Assembly: GCF_019192735.1 (NCBI RefSeq)
Contig: NZ_JAHTKP010000027.1
Location: forward strand, 1 to 64,000
Reading direction: 5' to 3'
DNA: 64,000 nucleotides
Source: Kitasatospora aureofaciens
GTDB taxonomy: Bacteria > Actinomycetota > Actinomycetes > Streptomycetales > Streptomycetaceae
How positions within the stretch are numbered: position 1 is the stretch's first letter; each line of letters opens with the position of its first letter. Below the pieces are notes generated by a model. It worked only from the letters and a program-made list of their open reading frames with translations, did not search any database and was not told the DNA's origin. The translations under genes and the position numbers were made by a program. Shown here in pieces: positions 17,590 to 25,776 of the stretch.

Positions 17590-18312
17590 ATGTCCCCGGC
17601 GGTCCCCGCGAGCGTCACCCGGGCCCAACTGACCATCATGGAGCCCCCGTCCACGGTCGGCGCCCAGCCCGGCGGCGCGATCGCGCGACTTCCGCTCCAG
17701 TTCAACCCGGCGACCCTGGTGCTGCGCAAGACGACCGAGTGGCGGCGCACGCCGTCCCGGATGGCGGGCCAGTCCGCGTTGCCCGAGTTCGTCGGCAGCG
17801 GTCCGCGCTCGCTCTCGCTCGACGTGTTCCTGGACTCGACCGCGACCCACGACAACTCGGTGGAGCGGGCGGTGGAGCAGTTGATGACGGCGTGCGTGCC
17901 CACCCCGACCAGCCTGGCGCGCAGGACGCCGGCCAGTCCGTGGATCCGGCTGGACTGGGGCACCCTGACGACGACCTCGTTCAACGGGGTGCTGACCGGC
18001 CTCTCGGTCACCTACACGCTCTTCGACGTGGACGGCAATCCGCTGCGGGCGGTCTGCTCGCTCTCCATCGACGAGGCCAGCGTCGACCCGGCCGGCCAGA
18101 ACCCGACCTCCGGCTCGCCGGAGGCCCGCAGCACCCACCGGGTGATCGCGGGCGACAGCCTGCCGCTGCTCGCCTGGCGCGCGTACGGGGACGCGACGGC
18201 CTGGCGCACCATCGCCGAGGCCAACGACATCGACGATCCGCTGGCGCTGGCCCCCGGCGCGGAGCTGATCGTGCCGGGGATCGACGAACTCACCCGGGGC
18301 GGGCGGCCGTGA
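17590..18312 (+). CDS. LysM-domain baseplate protein (Pvc7/Afp7, gp53-like)
   Basis: This gene encodes 240 residues, with AAGGAG seven bases before the ATG. The first 170 residues include LPLQFNPATLVLRKTTEWRR and LSLDVFLDSTATHDNSVERA, typical of CIS/phage hub-associated proteins. A C-terminal LysM repeat (about residues 180-235) contains HRVIAGDSLPLLAWRAYGD and ALAPGAELIVPG. In the particle it should lie between tube initiator and spike hub. It overlaps the spike gene by GTGA. Confidence 0.9.
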   Translation: MSPAVPASVTRAQLTIMEPPSTVGAQPGGAIARLPLQFNPATLVLRKTTEWRRTPSRMAGQSALPEFVGSGPRSLSLDVFLDSTATHDNSVERAVEQLMTACVPTPTSLARRTPASPWIRLDWGTLTTTSFNGVLTGLSVTYTLFDVDGNPLRAVCSLSIDEASVDPAGQNPTSGSPEARSTHRVIAGDSLPLLAWRAYGDATAWRTIAEANDIDDPLALAPGAELIVPGIDELTRGGRP

Positions 18313-20087
18313 CCACCCCCGAGGCCCGGGGCGGCCGCCCGTTCGCCGCGGATCCCGTCGTCGAGGCGCCCGGACCGCTGCCGCCGGTCTGGGCGGCCCA
18401 GCTGGTCTCCTGCGACATCGAGGAGAGCGTCGGCCTGCCCGACACCGCGGTGCTGACCTTCCGGGACGCGGACCACACCTTCCTCGCCGCGACCGGGATC
18501 ACCATCGGTACCGGGCTGCGGGTGTCCGTGGTCACTGTGCAGGGACACACCCAGGTGCGGCTGTTCACCGGCGAGGTGACCGCGTTGGAGCTGGAGGTGG
18601 ACACCACGGGCTCGTACACCGTGGTGCGGGCGTCGGCGGTCACCCACCGGCTGATGCGCGGGCGCCGGGTGAGGGCCTTCCGGAACATGACGACCGCCGA
18701 CATCGTCCGCGAGGTCGCCGCGGGCGCGGGCCTGACCTGCGGACGGATCGACTTCTTCCCGGTCGTCCACCAGCAGCTCTCCCAGGCGAACGTCCCGGAC
18801 TGGGAGTTCCTCCAGTTCCTGGCGCAGGAGAACGGCGCGCAGGTGCGGGTCGACGACGACGGGCGGCTGGAGTTCGTCCGGCCCGAGCCCGCGTCCGGCG
18901 CACCGGCCCCCGCCACCCCCGCGCCGCAGAACCCGATGGTCCTGGAGTACGGCCGCAACCTGCTGGAGTTGCGCGGCGTGCTGACCGGCGTCGCCGGCGC
19001 GGACACGGTCGAGGCACGCGGCTGGAACGTCACCACCAAGAGCGCCCTGGTCGCCACCGAGCCGTCGCTGACCTCCCTGACCGTGCAGCCGGGGATGAGC
19101 CCTTCGGAGGTGACCTCCGCCTTCCCCGGCCCGGCCCGGCTGACCGTCGCCGACACCCCGTACCGCACCCAGGCGGAGACGACCGCCGCGGCGCGGTCGC
19201 TGGCCGCCTCGGTGGCCGCAGGCTTCGGTGAGCTGGAGGTGGTCGTCGAGGGCAACCCGCGGCTGCGGGCGGGCACCGCGGTCGCCCTGGGGAACGTCGG
19301 CGCCGCCTTCTCCGGCCGCTACACCGCCACCGGGGTGCGCCACCTCCTCGAACCGTTCCGCGGCTACCGGAGCACCGTGGTGGTCAGCACGGCGCCCGAC
19401 CGCTCCCTGGCCGGCTTGGTCACCGGGGGCAACGCGCCGCCGCGCGGGCCGCGGATGCCGGGCCTGGCCGTCGCCGTGGTCACCGACGTCCGGGAGCCGG
19501 GCGACGGGCAGCGCGGCTGGGTGCGGCTGAAGTTCCCCTGGCTGGACGACAGTTACGTCTCCGACTGGGTGCGCACCGTGCAGTGGGGCGGCCACGGGGG
19601 TGGCGGTGTGGTCAGCCCCGAGGTCAACGACGAGGTGCTGGTCGGGTTCGAGCAGGGCGACCTGGACAGCCCCTACGTGCTGGGCGGGCTCTACAACGGC
19701 GTGGACCGGCCCTCGCCGCACGACGTGCCGCTGGTCGACGCGGCCGCCGGCACGGTCAACCGCCGCTCCGTGGTCTCCCGTTCGGGCCACCGCCTGGAGC
19801 TGCTGGACGTGCCGGGCGGCAGGTCCGGCGTCCGCCTGGCGAGCGGGGACGGGAAGCTTGAGGTCAGGTTGGACCAGCAGAGCGGAGAGATCGTCCTGAC
19901 CGTCCACGGTGCGGGCGGCGCGGCGGGGAGCACGGTGCGCCTCTCCTCCTCCGGTATCACCCTCGACGCGGGCACCGGGGAGGTGAACGTGCGCGGCGGA
20001 TCGGTGACCGTCCGGGGCACGACGGCGGTCACCGTGGACGGCGGAGCCGAGGCGGTGCTCAAGGGCGCTTTCGTCCGGATCAACTGA
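18309..20087 (+). CDS. VgrG-like spike/hub protein (Pvc8/Afp8)
   Basis: The 592-residue protein starts at a GTG overlapping the previous stop. Residues 1-370 correspond to the gp27-like hub (VSCDIEESVGLPDTAVLTF, TTADIVREVAAGAGL, NVPDWEFLQFLAQENGAQV). A gp5-type OB-fold follows near residue 385 (GWVRLKFPWLDDSYVSDWVR, PEVNDEVLVGFEQGDLDSPY). The C-terminus is a beta-helical needle of short repeats ending EAVLKGAFVRIN. There is no C-terminal toxin extension. The PAAR gene follows after 71 bases. Confidence 0.93.
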   Translation: MTTPEARGGRPFAADPVVEAPGPLPPVWAAQLVSCDIEESVGLPDTAVLTFRDADHTFLAATGITIGTGLRVSVVTVQGHTQVRLFTGEVTALELEVDTTGSYTVVRASAVTHRLMRGRRVRAFRNMTTADIVREVAAGAGLTCGRIDFFPVVHQQLSQANVPDWEFLQFLAQENGAQVRVDDDGRLEFVRPEPASGAPAPATPAPQNPMVLEYGRNLLELRGVLTGVAGADTVEARGWNVTTKSALVATEPSLTSLTVQPGMSPSEVTSAFPGPARLTVADTPYRTQAETTAAARSLAASVAAGFGELEVVVEGNPRLRAGTAVALGNVGAAFSGRYTATGVRHLLEPFRGYRSTVVVSTAPDRSLAGLVTGGNAPPRGPRMPGLAVAVVTDVREPGDGQRGWVRLKFPWLDDSYVSDWVRTVQWGGHGGGGVVSPEVNDEVLVGFEQGDLDSPYVLGGLYNGVDRPSPHDVPLVDAAAGTVNRRSVVSRSGHRLELLDVPGGRSGVRLASGDGKLEVRLDQQSGEIVLTVHGAGGAAGSTVRLSSSGITLDAGTGEVNVRGGSVTVRGTTAVTVDGGAEAVLKGAFVRIN

Positions 20088-20158
20088 CGGTGCGTCAATC
20101 AGCTGGCAGCAGACGCGTGCCCACGACCCGAAGGGCACCATCGGAATGGAGACCGCAC

Positions 20159-20470
20159 ATGCCCCCCGCAGCCCGGACCGGCGACCTCACCGATCACGGC
20201 GGCGCCCTCACCACCCCGCCGCCGGGCGCCGTCGCGGTGGCGACCGTGCTGATCGGCGGCCGTCCCGCCGCGGTGGTCGGCAGCCTGCACGCCTGCGTCC
20301 CGCACGTGGAGCTCGGCCCCGCCAACCTCGTCGAGCCCCAACCGGGCACGGTGACCGGGGGAGTGGTCCTGATCGGCGGGCTGCCCGCGGCCCGTCTGGG
20401 GGACAAGACGACCTGTGGCGCCACCATCACGACCGGCGCCTTCAACGTGCTGATCGGAGGCGACGCATGA
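20159..20470 (+). CDS. PAAR spike-tip protein
   Basis: The protein has 103 residues, starting at the ATG at 20159. It has the PAAR pattern of repeated LIGGxPAA blocks: TVLIGGRPAAVVGSLHACVP and VVLIGGLPAARLGDKTTC, with His/Cys ligands placed to bind one zinc ion at the tip. It sharpens the VgrG needle. No effector domain is fused. Its stop overlaps an ATG (ATGA) that opens the micro-ORF chain running to the gp25 gene. Confidence 0.92.
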   Translation: MPPAARTGDLTDHGGALTTPPPGAVAVATVLIGGRPAAVVGSLHACVPHVELGPANLVEPQPGTVTGGVVLIGGLPAARLGDKTTCGATITTGAFNVLIGGDA

Positions 20471-20574
20471 TCGAGCGAAGCATGGGGGTCCCCCCGGCCG
20501 GAGGCTGGGGGAGAATCATCGAGAGGTGCGTGTGGGCGAATGCCCCTGCCGAGCGGAGCGAGGTGGGCGCATGA
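20467..20574 (+). CDS. Micro-ORF 1 of a coupled chain (35 residues)
   Basis: The ATG overlaps the PAAR stop as ATGA, and the frame ends in a TGA that overlaps the next micro-ORF's ATG. The peptide begins MIERSMG and ends WANAPAERSEVGA. It is the longest of three because a palindromic repeat of about 31 bp (20483-20513) is inserted in its middle without closing the frame. The peptide may have no function. The chain of overlaps would keep ribosomes translating between PAAR and gp25. Confidence 0.45.
   Translation: MIERSMGVPPAGGWGRIIERCVWANAPAERSEVGA
20483..20513. repeat. REP-like palindromic element, copy 1
   Basis: About 31 bp, starting TGGGGGTCCCCCCGG and ending GGCTGGGGGA, interrupts micro-ORF 1 relative to copies 2 and 3. 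The same element type interrupts tnpA at 27252-27283. It folds as an imperfect hairpin. Confidence 0.65.
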
Positions 20575-20651
20575 GCGAGCGAAGCGAGCGAATCGTCGTG
20601 GGGCGCGTGTGGGCGAATGCCCCTGCCGAGCGGCGCGAGGTGGGCGCATGA
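20571..20651 (+). CDS. Micro-ORF 2 of a coupled chain (26 residues)
   Basis: This frame opens with ATGA overlapping micro-ORF 1 and closes with ATGA overlapping micro-ORF 3. The peptide begins MSERSERIVVG and ends WANAPAERREVGA. Its 77-bp body is almost identical to micro-ORF 3. Translation is inferred from frame conservation and overlaps only. Confidence 0.45.
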   Translation: MSERSERIVVGRVWANAPAERREVGA

Positions 20652-20728
20652 GCGAGCGAAGCGAGCGAATCGTCGTGGGGTGCGTGTGGGCGAATGCCCC
20701 TGCCGAGCGGAGCGAGGTGGGCGCATGA
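20648..20728 (+). CDS. Micro-ORF 3 of a coupled chain (26 residues)
   Basis: This frame overlaps micro-ORF 2 at its start and the gp25 gene at its end, both as ATGA. The peptide begins MSERSERIVVG and ends WANAPAERSEVGA. The segment AGCGGAGCGAGGTGGGCGC before the gp25 ATG supplies a Shine-Dalgarno-like GAGGTGG. Each repeat could therefore carry its own ribosome site for the next frame. Confidence 0.45.
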   Translation: MSERSERIVVGCVWANAPAERSEVGA

Positions 20729-21144
20729 GTGGGTTCATCGGCCGGGGCTGGGCCTTCCCGCTGCGGGTGAACGCCACCGGCGGCATCGGCATGGTGGACC
20801 GGAACCGGGAGATCGCGGAGGCCATCCGGCTGATCCTCGGCACCGCCCCCGGCGAGCGGCCGATGCGCCCGGAGTTCGGCTGCGGCATTCACGAGTACGT
20901 CTTCGCCCCGGGTGACAGCACCACCGCCGGACGGATCGCGCGCGAGGTGCGCATCGCACTGGAACGCTGGGAGCCGCGGATCGAGGTCGACGACGTGGTG
21001 ATCGCCTTTGACAGCGTCGACGATGGCACGCTCTACATCGACGTCCACTACACCGTGCGCGCCACCAACGACCGCCGCAACCTCGTCTTCCCCTTCTACA
21101 CCATCCCGGAGTCCCCGACCGCGGCGGACGGGGGTGCGAGCTGA
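20725..21144 (+). CDS. gp25-like baseplate wedge protein (Pvc9/Afp9)
   Basis: The protein has 139 residues and starts at the ATG at 20725 that overlaps the last micro-ORF. It contains the GPW/gp25 signature: RNREIAEAIRLILGTAPGER followed by MRPEFGCGIHEYVFAP, then ALERWEPRIEVDDV. In T4 and CIS this protein nucleates sheath assembly on the baseplate. The stop overlaps the next ATG as TGATG. Confidence 0.93.
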   Translation: MSGFIGRGWAFPLRVNATGGIGMVDRNREIAEAIRLILGTAPGERPMRPEFGCGIHEYVFAPGDSTTAGRIAREVRIALERWEPRIEVDDVVIAFDSVDDGTLYIDVHYTVRATNDRRNLVFPFYTIPESPTAADGGAS

Positions 21145-23105
21145 TGGCGCTGCCCTCCCCGAACCTGGACGACCGCCGCTTCCAGCAACTCGTCGACGAG
21201 GCCAAGAGGTACGTCCAGCAGCGCGCGCCCGAGTGGACCGACCACAACGTCTCCGACCCGGGCGTCACCCTCATCGAGACCTTCGCCTATCTGGTGGACC
21301 AGCTGCTCTACCGGCTGAACCGGGTACCGGAGAAGAACTACTCCGCCTTCCTCGACCTGCTGGGCATCCGGCTCTTCCCGCCCGCCGCGGCCAGGGCCGA
21401 GGTCGACTTCTGGCTCTCGGCCCCGCAGCCCGCGACGGTCCTGCTGCGGGCGGGCACCGAGGTCTCCACGCTGCGGACCGAGACCGACGACGCGGTGGTC
21501 TTCTCCACGGCCGAGGACCTCCCGGTCGTCCCCAGCTCGCTGGACCGGCTGGTCACCGTCTCCGCCTCCGGGGAGCAGTCCGACGGCACGGCCCGGCTGG
21601 CCGAAGGGGCGGACGTGCCGTGCTTCCAACCGCGTCCGGAGGTCGGGGACGCCATGCTCCTCGCCCTGCCGGCCGTGGTGCCGCGGTGCATCCTGGTCGT
21701 CCGGCTGGACAGCCGGGTGGAGGGCGTCGGTGTCGACCCGCGCCAGCCGCCGCTGGCATGGGAGGTGTGGGACGGCGCGCGCTGGATCGGCTGCGAGACC
21801 GGCAGCGACACCACCGGCGGCCTCAACCGGCCCGGCGAGGTGGTGGTGTTCGTGCCCGCCGGACACACCGCGTCGGTGGTCGCCGGTCGGCGGGCCGGCT
21901 GGCTGCGCTGCCGGGTCACCGAGCCGCTGCCGGGCCAGCCGTTCTACTCCGAGTCCCCCACCGTCCGCCGGGCCGAGGTGTTCACGGTCGGCGGCACCGC
22001 GACCGTCGTCCACGCGCAGACCGTCACCGACGCGCCGCTCGGCTCCTCGGAGGGGGTCGCGGGCCAGCGCTTCCGGCTCGCCAGGCCGCCGGTCCTGCTC
22101 GACGGCGAGCCTCCGGTGGTCGAGGCCTCGGCCGGCGACGGGTGGCAGCGGTGGACGGTCGTCGAACACTTCGGCGACTCGTCGCCGGCCGACCGGCACG
22201 TGGTGCTCGACGCGACCACCGGCGAGTTCCTCTTCCCGCCCGCGGTGCGGGAACCCGACGGCAGCCTGCGCGCCTTCGGCACGGTGCCGCCCAAGGGCGC
22301 GCGGCTGCGCGTCCCGCACTACCGCACCGGCGGCGGGATCGCGGGCAACGTCGCCCGGAGCACGATCACGGTGCTGCGCAGCTCGGTCCCGTACGTCGCC
22401 CGGGTGGACAACCGCGAGGCGGCCAGGGGCGGGGTCGACGGCGAGACCGTCGAGAACGCCAAGCTGCGCGCCCCGCACCAGCTGCGGTTGCAGGAACGCG
22501 CCGTCACGGCCGGGGACTTCGAGCTGATCGCCCGGCAGGCCGCGCCGTCCGCCGCCCGGATCAGCTGCGTGCCCGCCGTCGGCGGGGAGGCGGGGGCGGT
22601 GCGGGTGCTGGTGGTCCCCGACGCGGTGGCGGACGACGGCGACCGGCTGCGGTTCGAGCAACTGATCCCCGACGAGCAGGTGTTGGCCGCCGTCGCGACG
22701 GCCCTCGACGAGCGGCGGTTGATCGGCACCCGGATCACCGTGCAGCCCCCCGCCTACCAGGGAGTGACGGTGGTCGCCCGGCTCACCACCCGCTCCACGG
22801 AACCCGACCGGGTCCGTGAGGCGGTGCTCGCCACGCTGTACCGCTACCTCAACCCGCTGCGCGGCGGAGCCGACGGCTCGGGCTGGCCGTTCGGCCGGGC
22901 GGTGCAGTACGGGGAGGTGTTCGCCGTGCTCCAGCGGGTGGCCGCCGTCGCGGGGGTCGAGGAGCTGCGGCTGTTCCCGGCGGACCCGATCACCGGGCGC
23001 CGGGGCGCGCCCGCCGAGCGGGTCGAGGTCCCGCCGGACGCCCTGGTCTTCTCCCACCAGCACCAGGTCGTGGTCACCGCGTCGGCCGAGGACGGGCGGT
23101 CATGA
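21144..23105 (+). CDS. Baseplate wedge protein J/gp6-like (Pvc11/Afp11)
   Basis: The 653-residue protein begins one base within the previous stop. The N-terminus, LPSPNLDDRRFQQLVDEAKR and WTDHNVSDPGVTLIETFAYL, is diagnostic for the putative baseplate assembly family. The middle is beta-rich. The C-terminal part (RAPHQLRLQERAVTAGDFEL onward) resembles gpJ. It should form the wedge ring with the product at 23128. The gene ends in ATGA, opening a nine-residue micro-ORF. Confidence 0.92.
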   Translation: MALPSPNLDDRRFQQLVDEAKRYVQQRAPEWTDHNVSDPGVTLIETFAYLVDQLLYRLNRVPEKNYSAFLDLLGIRLFPPAAARAEVDFWLSAPQPATVLLRAGTEVSTLRTETDDAVVFSTAEDLPVVPSSLDRLVTVSASGEQSDGTARLAEGADVPCFQPRPEVGDAMLLALPAVVPRCILVVRLDSRVEGVGVDPRQPPLAWEVWDGARWIGCETGSDTTGGLNRPGEVVVFVPAGHTASVVAGRRAGWLRCRVTEPLPGQPFYSESPTVRRAEVFTVGGTATVVHAQTVTDAPLGSSEGVAGQRFRLARPPVLLDGEPPVVEASAGDGWQRWTVVEHFGDSSPADRHVVLDATTGEFLFPPAVREPDGSLRAFGTVPPKGARLRVPHYRTGGGIAGNVARSTITVLRSSVPYVARVDNREAARGGVDGETVENAKLRAPHQLRLQERAVTAGDFELIARQAAPSAARISCVPAVGGEAGAVRVLVVPDAVADDGDRLRFEQLIPDEQVLAAVATALDERRLIGTRITVQPPAYQGVTVVARLTTRSTEPDRVREAVLATLYRYLNPLRGGADGSGWPFGRAVQYGEVFAVLQRVAAVAGVEELRLFPADPITGRRGAPAERVEVPPDALVFSHQHQVVVTASAEDGRS

Positions 23106-23131
23106 GCAAGCAGAGCGAGGTGGGTGCATGA
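23102..23131 (+). CDS. Nine-residue coupling micro-ORF
   Basis: An ATG overlapping the upstream stop opens MSKQSEVGA, whose TGA overlaps the start of the next wedge gene. It is a shortened form of the 77-bp repeat near 20.6 kb, keeping its first codons and its SEVGA end. It also keeps GAGGTGGGTGC as a ribosome-site-like sequence. A function as a translational bridge is inference. Confidence 0.4.
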   Translation: MSKQSEVGA

Positions 23132-23691
23132 GCCGGGCCGCCGTCCCGGGACTGCCCAGTCCGCACCCGATCGGCGAGTTGCTACCCGCGCTCTTCGCCG
23201 ACGACGACTTCGCCCAGCGGTTCACGGCCGGCCTGGACACCGTCCTCGCGCCGGTCTTCGCCACCCTGGACAACCTGCCCGCGTACTTCCGGCCCCGCCT
23301 CGCACCGGCCGACTTCCTTGACTGGCTGGCGTCCTGGGTCGCGGTGGACGTCAACCCGGCCTGGCCGGAGGAGGTGCGCCGCGCGGTGGTCGAGCGCGCG
23401 GTGGAGCTGCACCGGTGGCGCGGCACCCGACGCGGCCTCGCCGAGCGGCTTCGGCTGGTGCTGGGCGCCGGTGCCGAGATCACGGACGGCGGCGGCGTCT
23501 CCTGGTCCACCGCCCCCGGTGCCGCCCTGCCGCCCGCGCCGGGCGGTGAGGTGCTGATCCGGGTCTGGCCCCTGCGCGGTCCGGGGCTGGACGCCGACCA
23601 GGTGCTGTCCGTCGTCAGGGCGGGCTGCCCGGTCCACCTGACCTGCCGGGTGGAGATCCTGCCCGGTCCACCCGGGCGAGCGGAGGGCTGA
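23128..23691 (+). CDS. Baseplate wedge protein I/gp7-like (Pvc12/Afp12)
   Basis: This gene encodes 187 residues from the ATG at 23128. It belongs to the phage tail protein (gpI-like) family seen in CIS: PHPIGELLPALFADDDFAQR, LAPADFLDWLASWVAVDVN and ELHRWRGTRRGLAERLRLVL. It should pair with the preceding protein in the baseplate wedge. It is shorter than Afp12, as is common in actinobacterial CIS. Confidence 0.88.
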   Translation: MSRAAVPGLPSPHPIGELLPALFADDDFAQRFTAGLDTVLAPVFATLDNLPAYFRPRLAPADFLDWLASWVAVDVNPAWPEEVRRAVVERAVELHRWRGTRRGLAERLRLVLGAGAEITDGGGVSWSTAPGAALPPAPGGEVLIRVWPLRGPGLDADQVLSVVRAGCPVHLTCRVEILPGPPGRAEG

Positions 23692-23694
23692 CGG

Positions 23695-24756
23695 ATGCCG
23701 GTGTGCCCCGACTGCGGAACGGCCAACGGGGAGGGGGACGACTTCTGCGGCAACTGCGGTGCCTACCTGGGCTGGTCGCGCCGCGTCGCCGCCACGGCGG
23801 CGACGGCCGCCGAGCCCGCGCCCGCGAAGGTTGAGCCCGGGCCCGCGCCCGCGGAGGTTGAGCCCGGGCCTGCGCCCGCTGAGCCTGAGCCTGCGCCCGC
23901 CGCCGAGCCCCCGCGCTCGACCAGCGCCCGCGTGCGGCCGGCTCCCACCCCCGCTCCCGTTCCCGGACCGCAAGCCGATCCGGTGGCCGTGCAGCCTGCC
24001 AAACCCATCCCGACCCGCCCCGTCGTCCGGCCGTCCGCAGCCGACGGGACCCAGGACGGCCCGCCCTGCCCCCGGTGCGGCACGCCCAACCTGCCCGACC
24101 GCCGGTTCTGCCGCCATTGCGCGGCACCGCTGACCGTCACCGCACCCCCGCCGAAGTTGCCCTGGTGGCGCACCCGCTGGCCGTTCCGACGCCGGGCGCG
24201 GATCGGCGGTTCGGGCAACAGGCTGCGCCGCACCATCGCGCTGCTCGCACTGGTCGCGCTGGTGGTCGCGGGGATCCTGCTGTACCCGGTCGGCAGGAAC
24301 GCCTACCAGGACGTGCTGGACAAGCTCCGAAGCACCGCGCCGATCACCCCCTCCCGGACCTCGGCGAGCGCCGCGGTCGAGGGCCATCCCGCGACCGCGG
24401 CCGACGACGGCCTCACCAATACCTACTGGGGAGCACCCGCGATCGGGGACTCCATCACCTTCACCTTCCGGACCCCGTTCCGGCTGGTGGACCTGATCAT
24501 CCACACCGGCGACTCCGCGGACCCGCAGCAGTACCGGCAACAGGCCCGTCCCCTCGTCCTGTCCCTGGAGGTCACGGCCTCGGACGGCGAGCTGCACCGG
24601 CAACAGATCACGCTCAACGACCAGCCCGGTCCGCAGACCGTGGCGACCGGGATCAGCGACGTCGTCCAGGCGAAGCTCACCGTCCGCGAGGCCGCCGGAA
24701 CCGGCCCCGGCCGCACCATCGCCCTGGCCGAGGTGGAGTTCTTCAAACGCACCTGA
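23695..24756 (+). CDS. Zinc-ribbon, transmembrane and discoidin-like protein (CisA-like)
   Basis: The protein has 353 residues; GGAGGG precedes the ATG at 23695. There are two zinc ribbons: C4/C7/C18/C21 and C125/C128/C139/C142. Between them is a Pro/Glu/Ala-rich linker with a repeated EPGPAPAE unit. A single membrane helix lies at about 180-198 (RTIALLALVALVVAGILLYP). The C-terminal 130 residues (AVEGHPATAADDGLTNTYWG, LVDLIIHTGD) look like a discoidin/galactose-binding beta-sandwich outside the cell. The layout matches what I recall of CisA, a membrane protein of the Streptomyces coelicolor CIS locus linked to firing of cytoplasmic particles. It is the last gene of the operon. Confidence 0.75.
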   Translation: MPVCPDCGTANGEGDDFCGNCGAYLGWSRRVAATAATAAEPAPAKVEPGPAPAEVEPGPAPAEPEPAPAAEPPRSTSARVRPAPTPAPVPGPQADPVAVQPAKPIPTRPVVRPSAADGTQDGPPCPRCGTPNLPDRRFCRHCAAPLTVTAPPPKLPWWRTRWPFRRRARIGGSGNRLRRTIALLALVALVVAGILLYPVGRNAYQDVLDKLRSTAPITPSRTSASAAVEGHPATAADDGLTNTYWGAPAIGDSITFTFRTPFRLVDLIIHTGDSADPQQYRQQARPLVLSLEVTASDGELHRQQITLNDQPGPQTVATGISDVVQAKLTVREAAGTGPGRTIALAEVEFFKRT

Positions 24757-24939
24757 GCCCGCCGCCCGAAGCCGCCCGCCACGCCGAACCGGCGGACGGT
24801 GCAGTGGGGGTGCGTCGGGACGCGTGGAACGGCGTCGTCATCGGCGAGTTCCGGGCCGTCGCCGCCGACATCAAGCGGTCGCGCAGCAGGTGGCCGACCT
24901 GGCCCCGTGGACGTCGCGGCCGACCGGTAGGGTTCGGCC

Positions 24940-25674
24940 ATGGTTGAATCCGGAGCACGCGCCGCCGACGAGAACACCGACCCGAGGACGGGTATCAAGT
25001 CCTCCGCGCGCCGACTGCTCGTCAAGCTGGGCGCCGACGGCCTGACCCTGGACGCCGTTGCCGGTGAGAGTGGTCTTGCCGTCGCGGACGTGCAGGCGGT
25101 CTTCCCGCACCGGGACGACCTGCTGACCGCGCTGGTCGTCGACGCCTACAACGAGTCCGGCGCCGCCATGGAGCAGGCCGACCGGGCCGCCGGGGACGCC
25201 GGTGCCTCGGCGGGCGCGAGGCTCCTCGCGGCGACCCGGGCACTGCGGCGATGGTCCTTCGACAACCCCGCGGAGTTCACCCTGATCTACGGCTCGCCCG
25301 TGCCCGGCTACCACGCCCCGCAGGACACCGTCCCGCCCGCGTCGCGCACGCCCGCCGTGCTGGCCGGAATCGTGCGCGCGGGCCTGGAGGCCGGCGAACT
25401 CACCCCGCCCCGGCGGGCGGTGCCCGGGCCGCCGCTGCTCCGGCCGGAGGCCGTGGAGCTGTTCGGCGGCCTGCCCGAGGCGCCGTTCGCGGACGTGATC
25501 GAGCGCGGCATCGTGCTGTGGAGCAGCCTGATCGGGCTCCTGGTGTTCCAGGTCTTCAGCCGCACCCACGACAGCGTCCGGGACGAGTCGGCGTTCTTCG
25601 ACTTCGCCGTCGCCGTGGCGGCCGAGGGGATCGGACTCGTGGTTCCCCTGGGCGGCGAGAGCACCTCGGTCTGA
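24940..25674 (+). CDS. TetR-family transcriptional regulator
   Basis: The 244-residue protein starts at the ATG at 24940. It has an N-terminal helix-turn-helix (SSARRLLVKLGADGLTLDAV, ADVQAVFPHRDDLLTALVV) and a TetR_C_13-like ligand domain with the FTLIYGSPVPGYHAP segment common in actinobacterial members. It follows the CIS operon by 183 bp with no overlap. It may be independent or an additional regulator. No operator is evident upstream. Confidence 0.85.
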   Translation: MVESGARAADENTDPRTGIKSSARRLLVKLGADGLTLDAVAGESGLAVADVQAVFPHRDDLLTALVVDAYNESGAAMEQADRAAGDAGASAGARLLAATRALRRWSFDNPAEFTLIYGSPVPGYHAPQDTVPPASRTPAVLAGIVRAGLEAGELTPPRRAVPGPPLLRPEAVELFGGLPEAPFADVIERGIVLWSSLIGLLVFQVFSRTHDSVRDESAFFDFAVAVAAEGIGLVVPLGGESTSV

Positions 25675-25776
25675 AGCGAGAGCACTCCTGCCCTGTCAAC
25701 TTGACCCGGTCCTGAAGGACTGGGCTTGTGGGTAGGGCGCGGCTGGCTGTCGCGTGGCCTCCCACGTCTGAGCCAC

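Larger units (their letters stand above)
20467..20724 (+). repeat. 77-bp direct repeats between PAAR and gp25 genes
   Basis: Two copies of 77 bp (20571-20647 and 20648-20724) differ at only a few bases. A third, at 20467-20570, is extended to 104 bp by an inserted palindrome. A short derivative of the same unit lies at 23102-23127. The unit includes GAGCGAGCGAAGCGAGCGA. Confidence 0.9.

Noticed and set aside
20467..20724. Possible CRISPR array in the 77-bp repeats
   Set aside because: The units are contiguous with no spacers, are far longer than CRISPR repeats, and there are no cas genes. They are better explained as coupled micro-ORFs.
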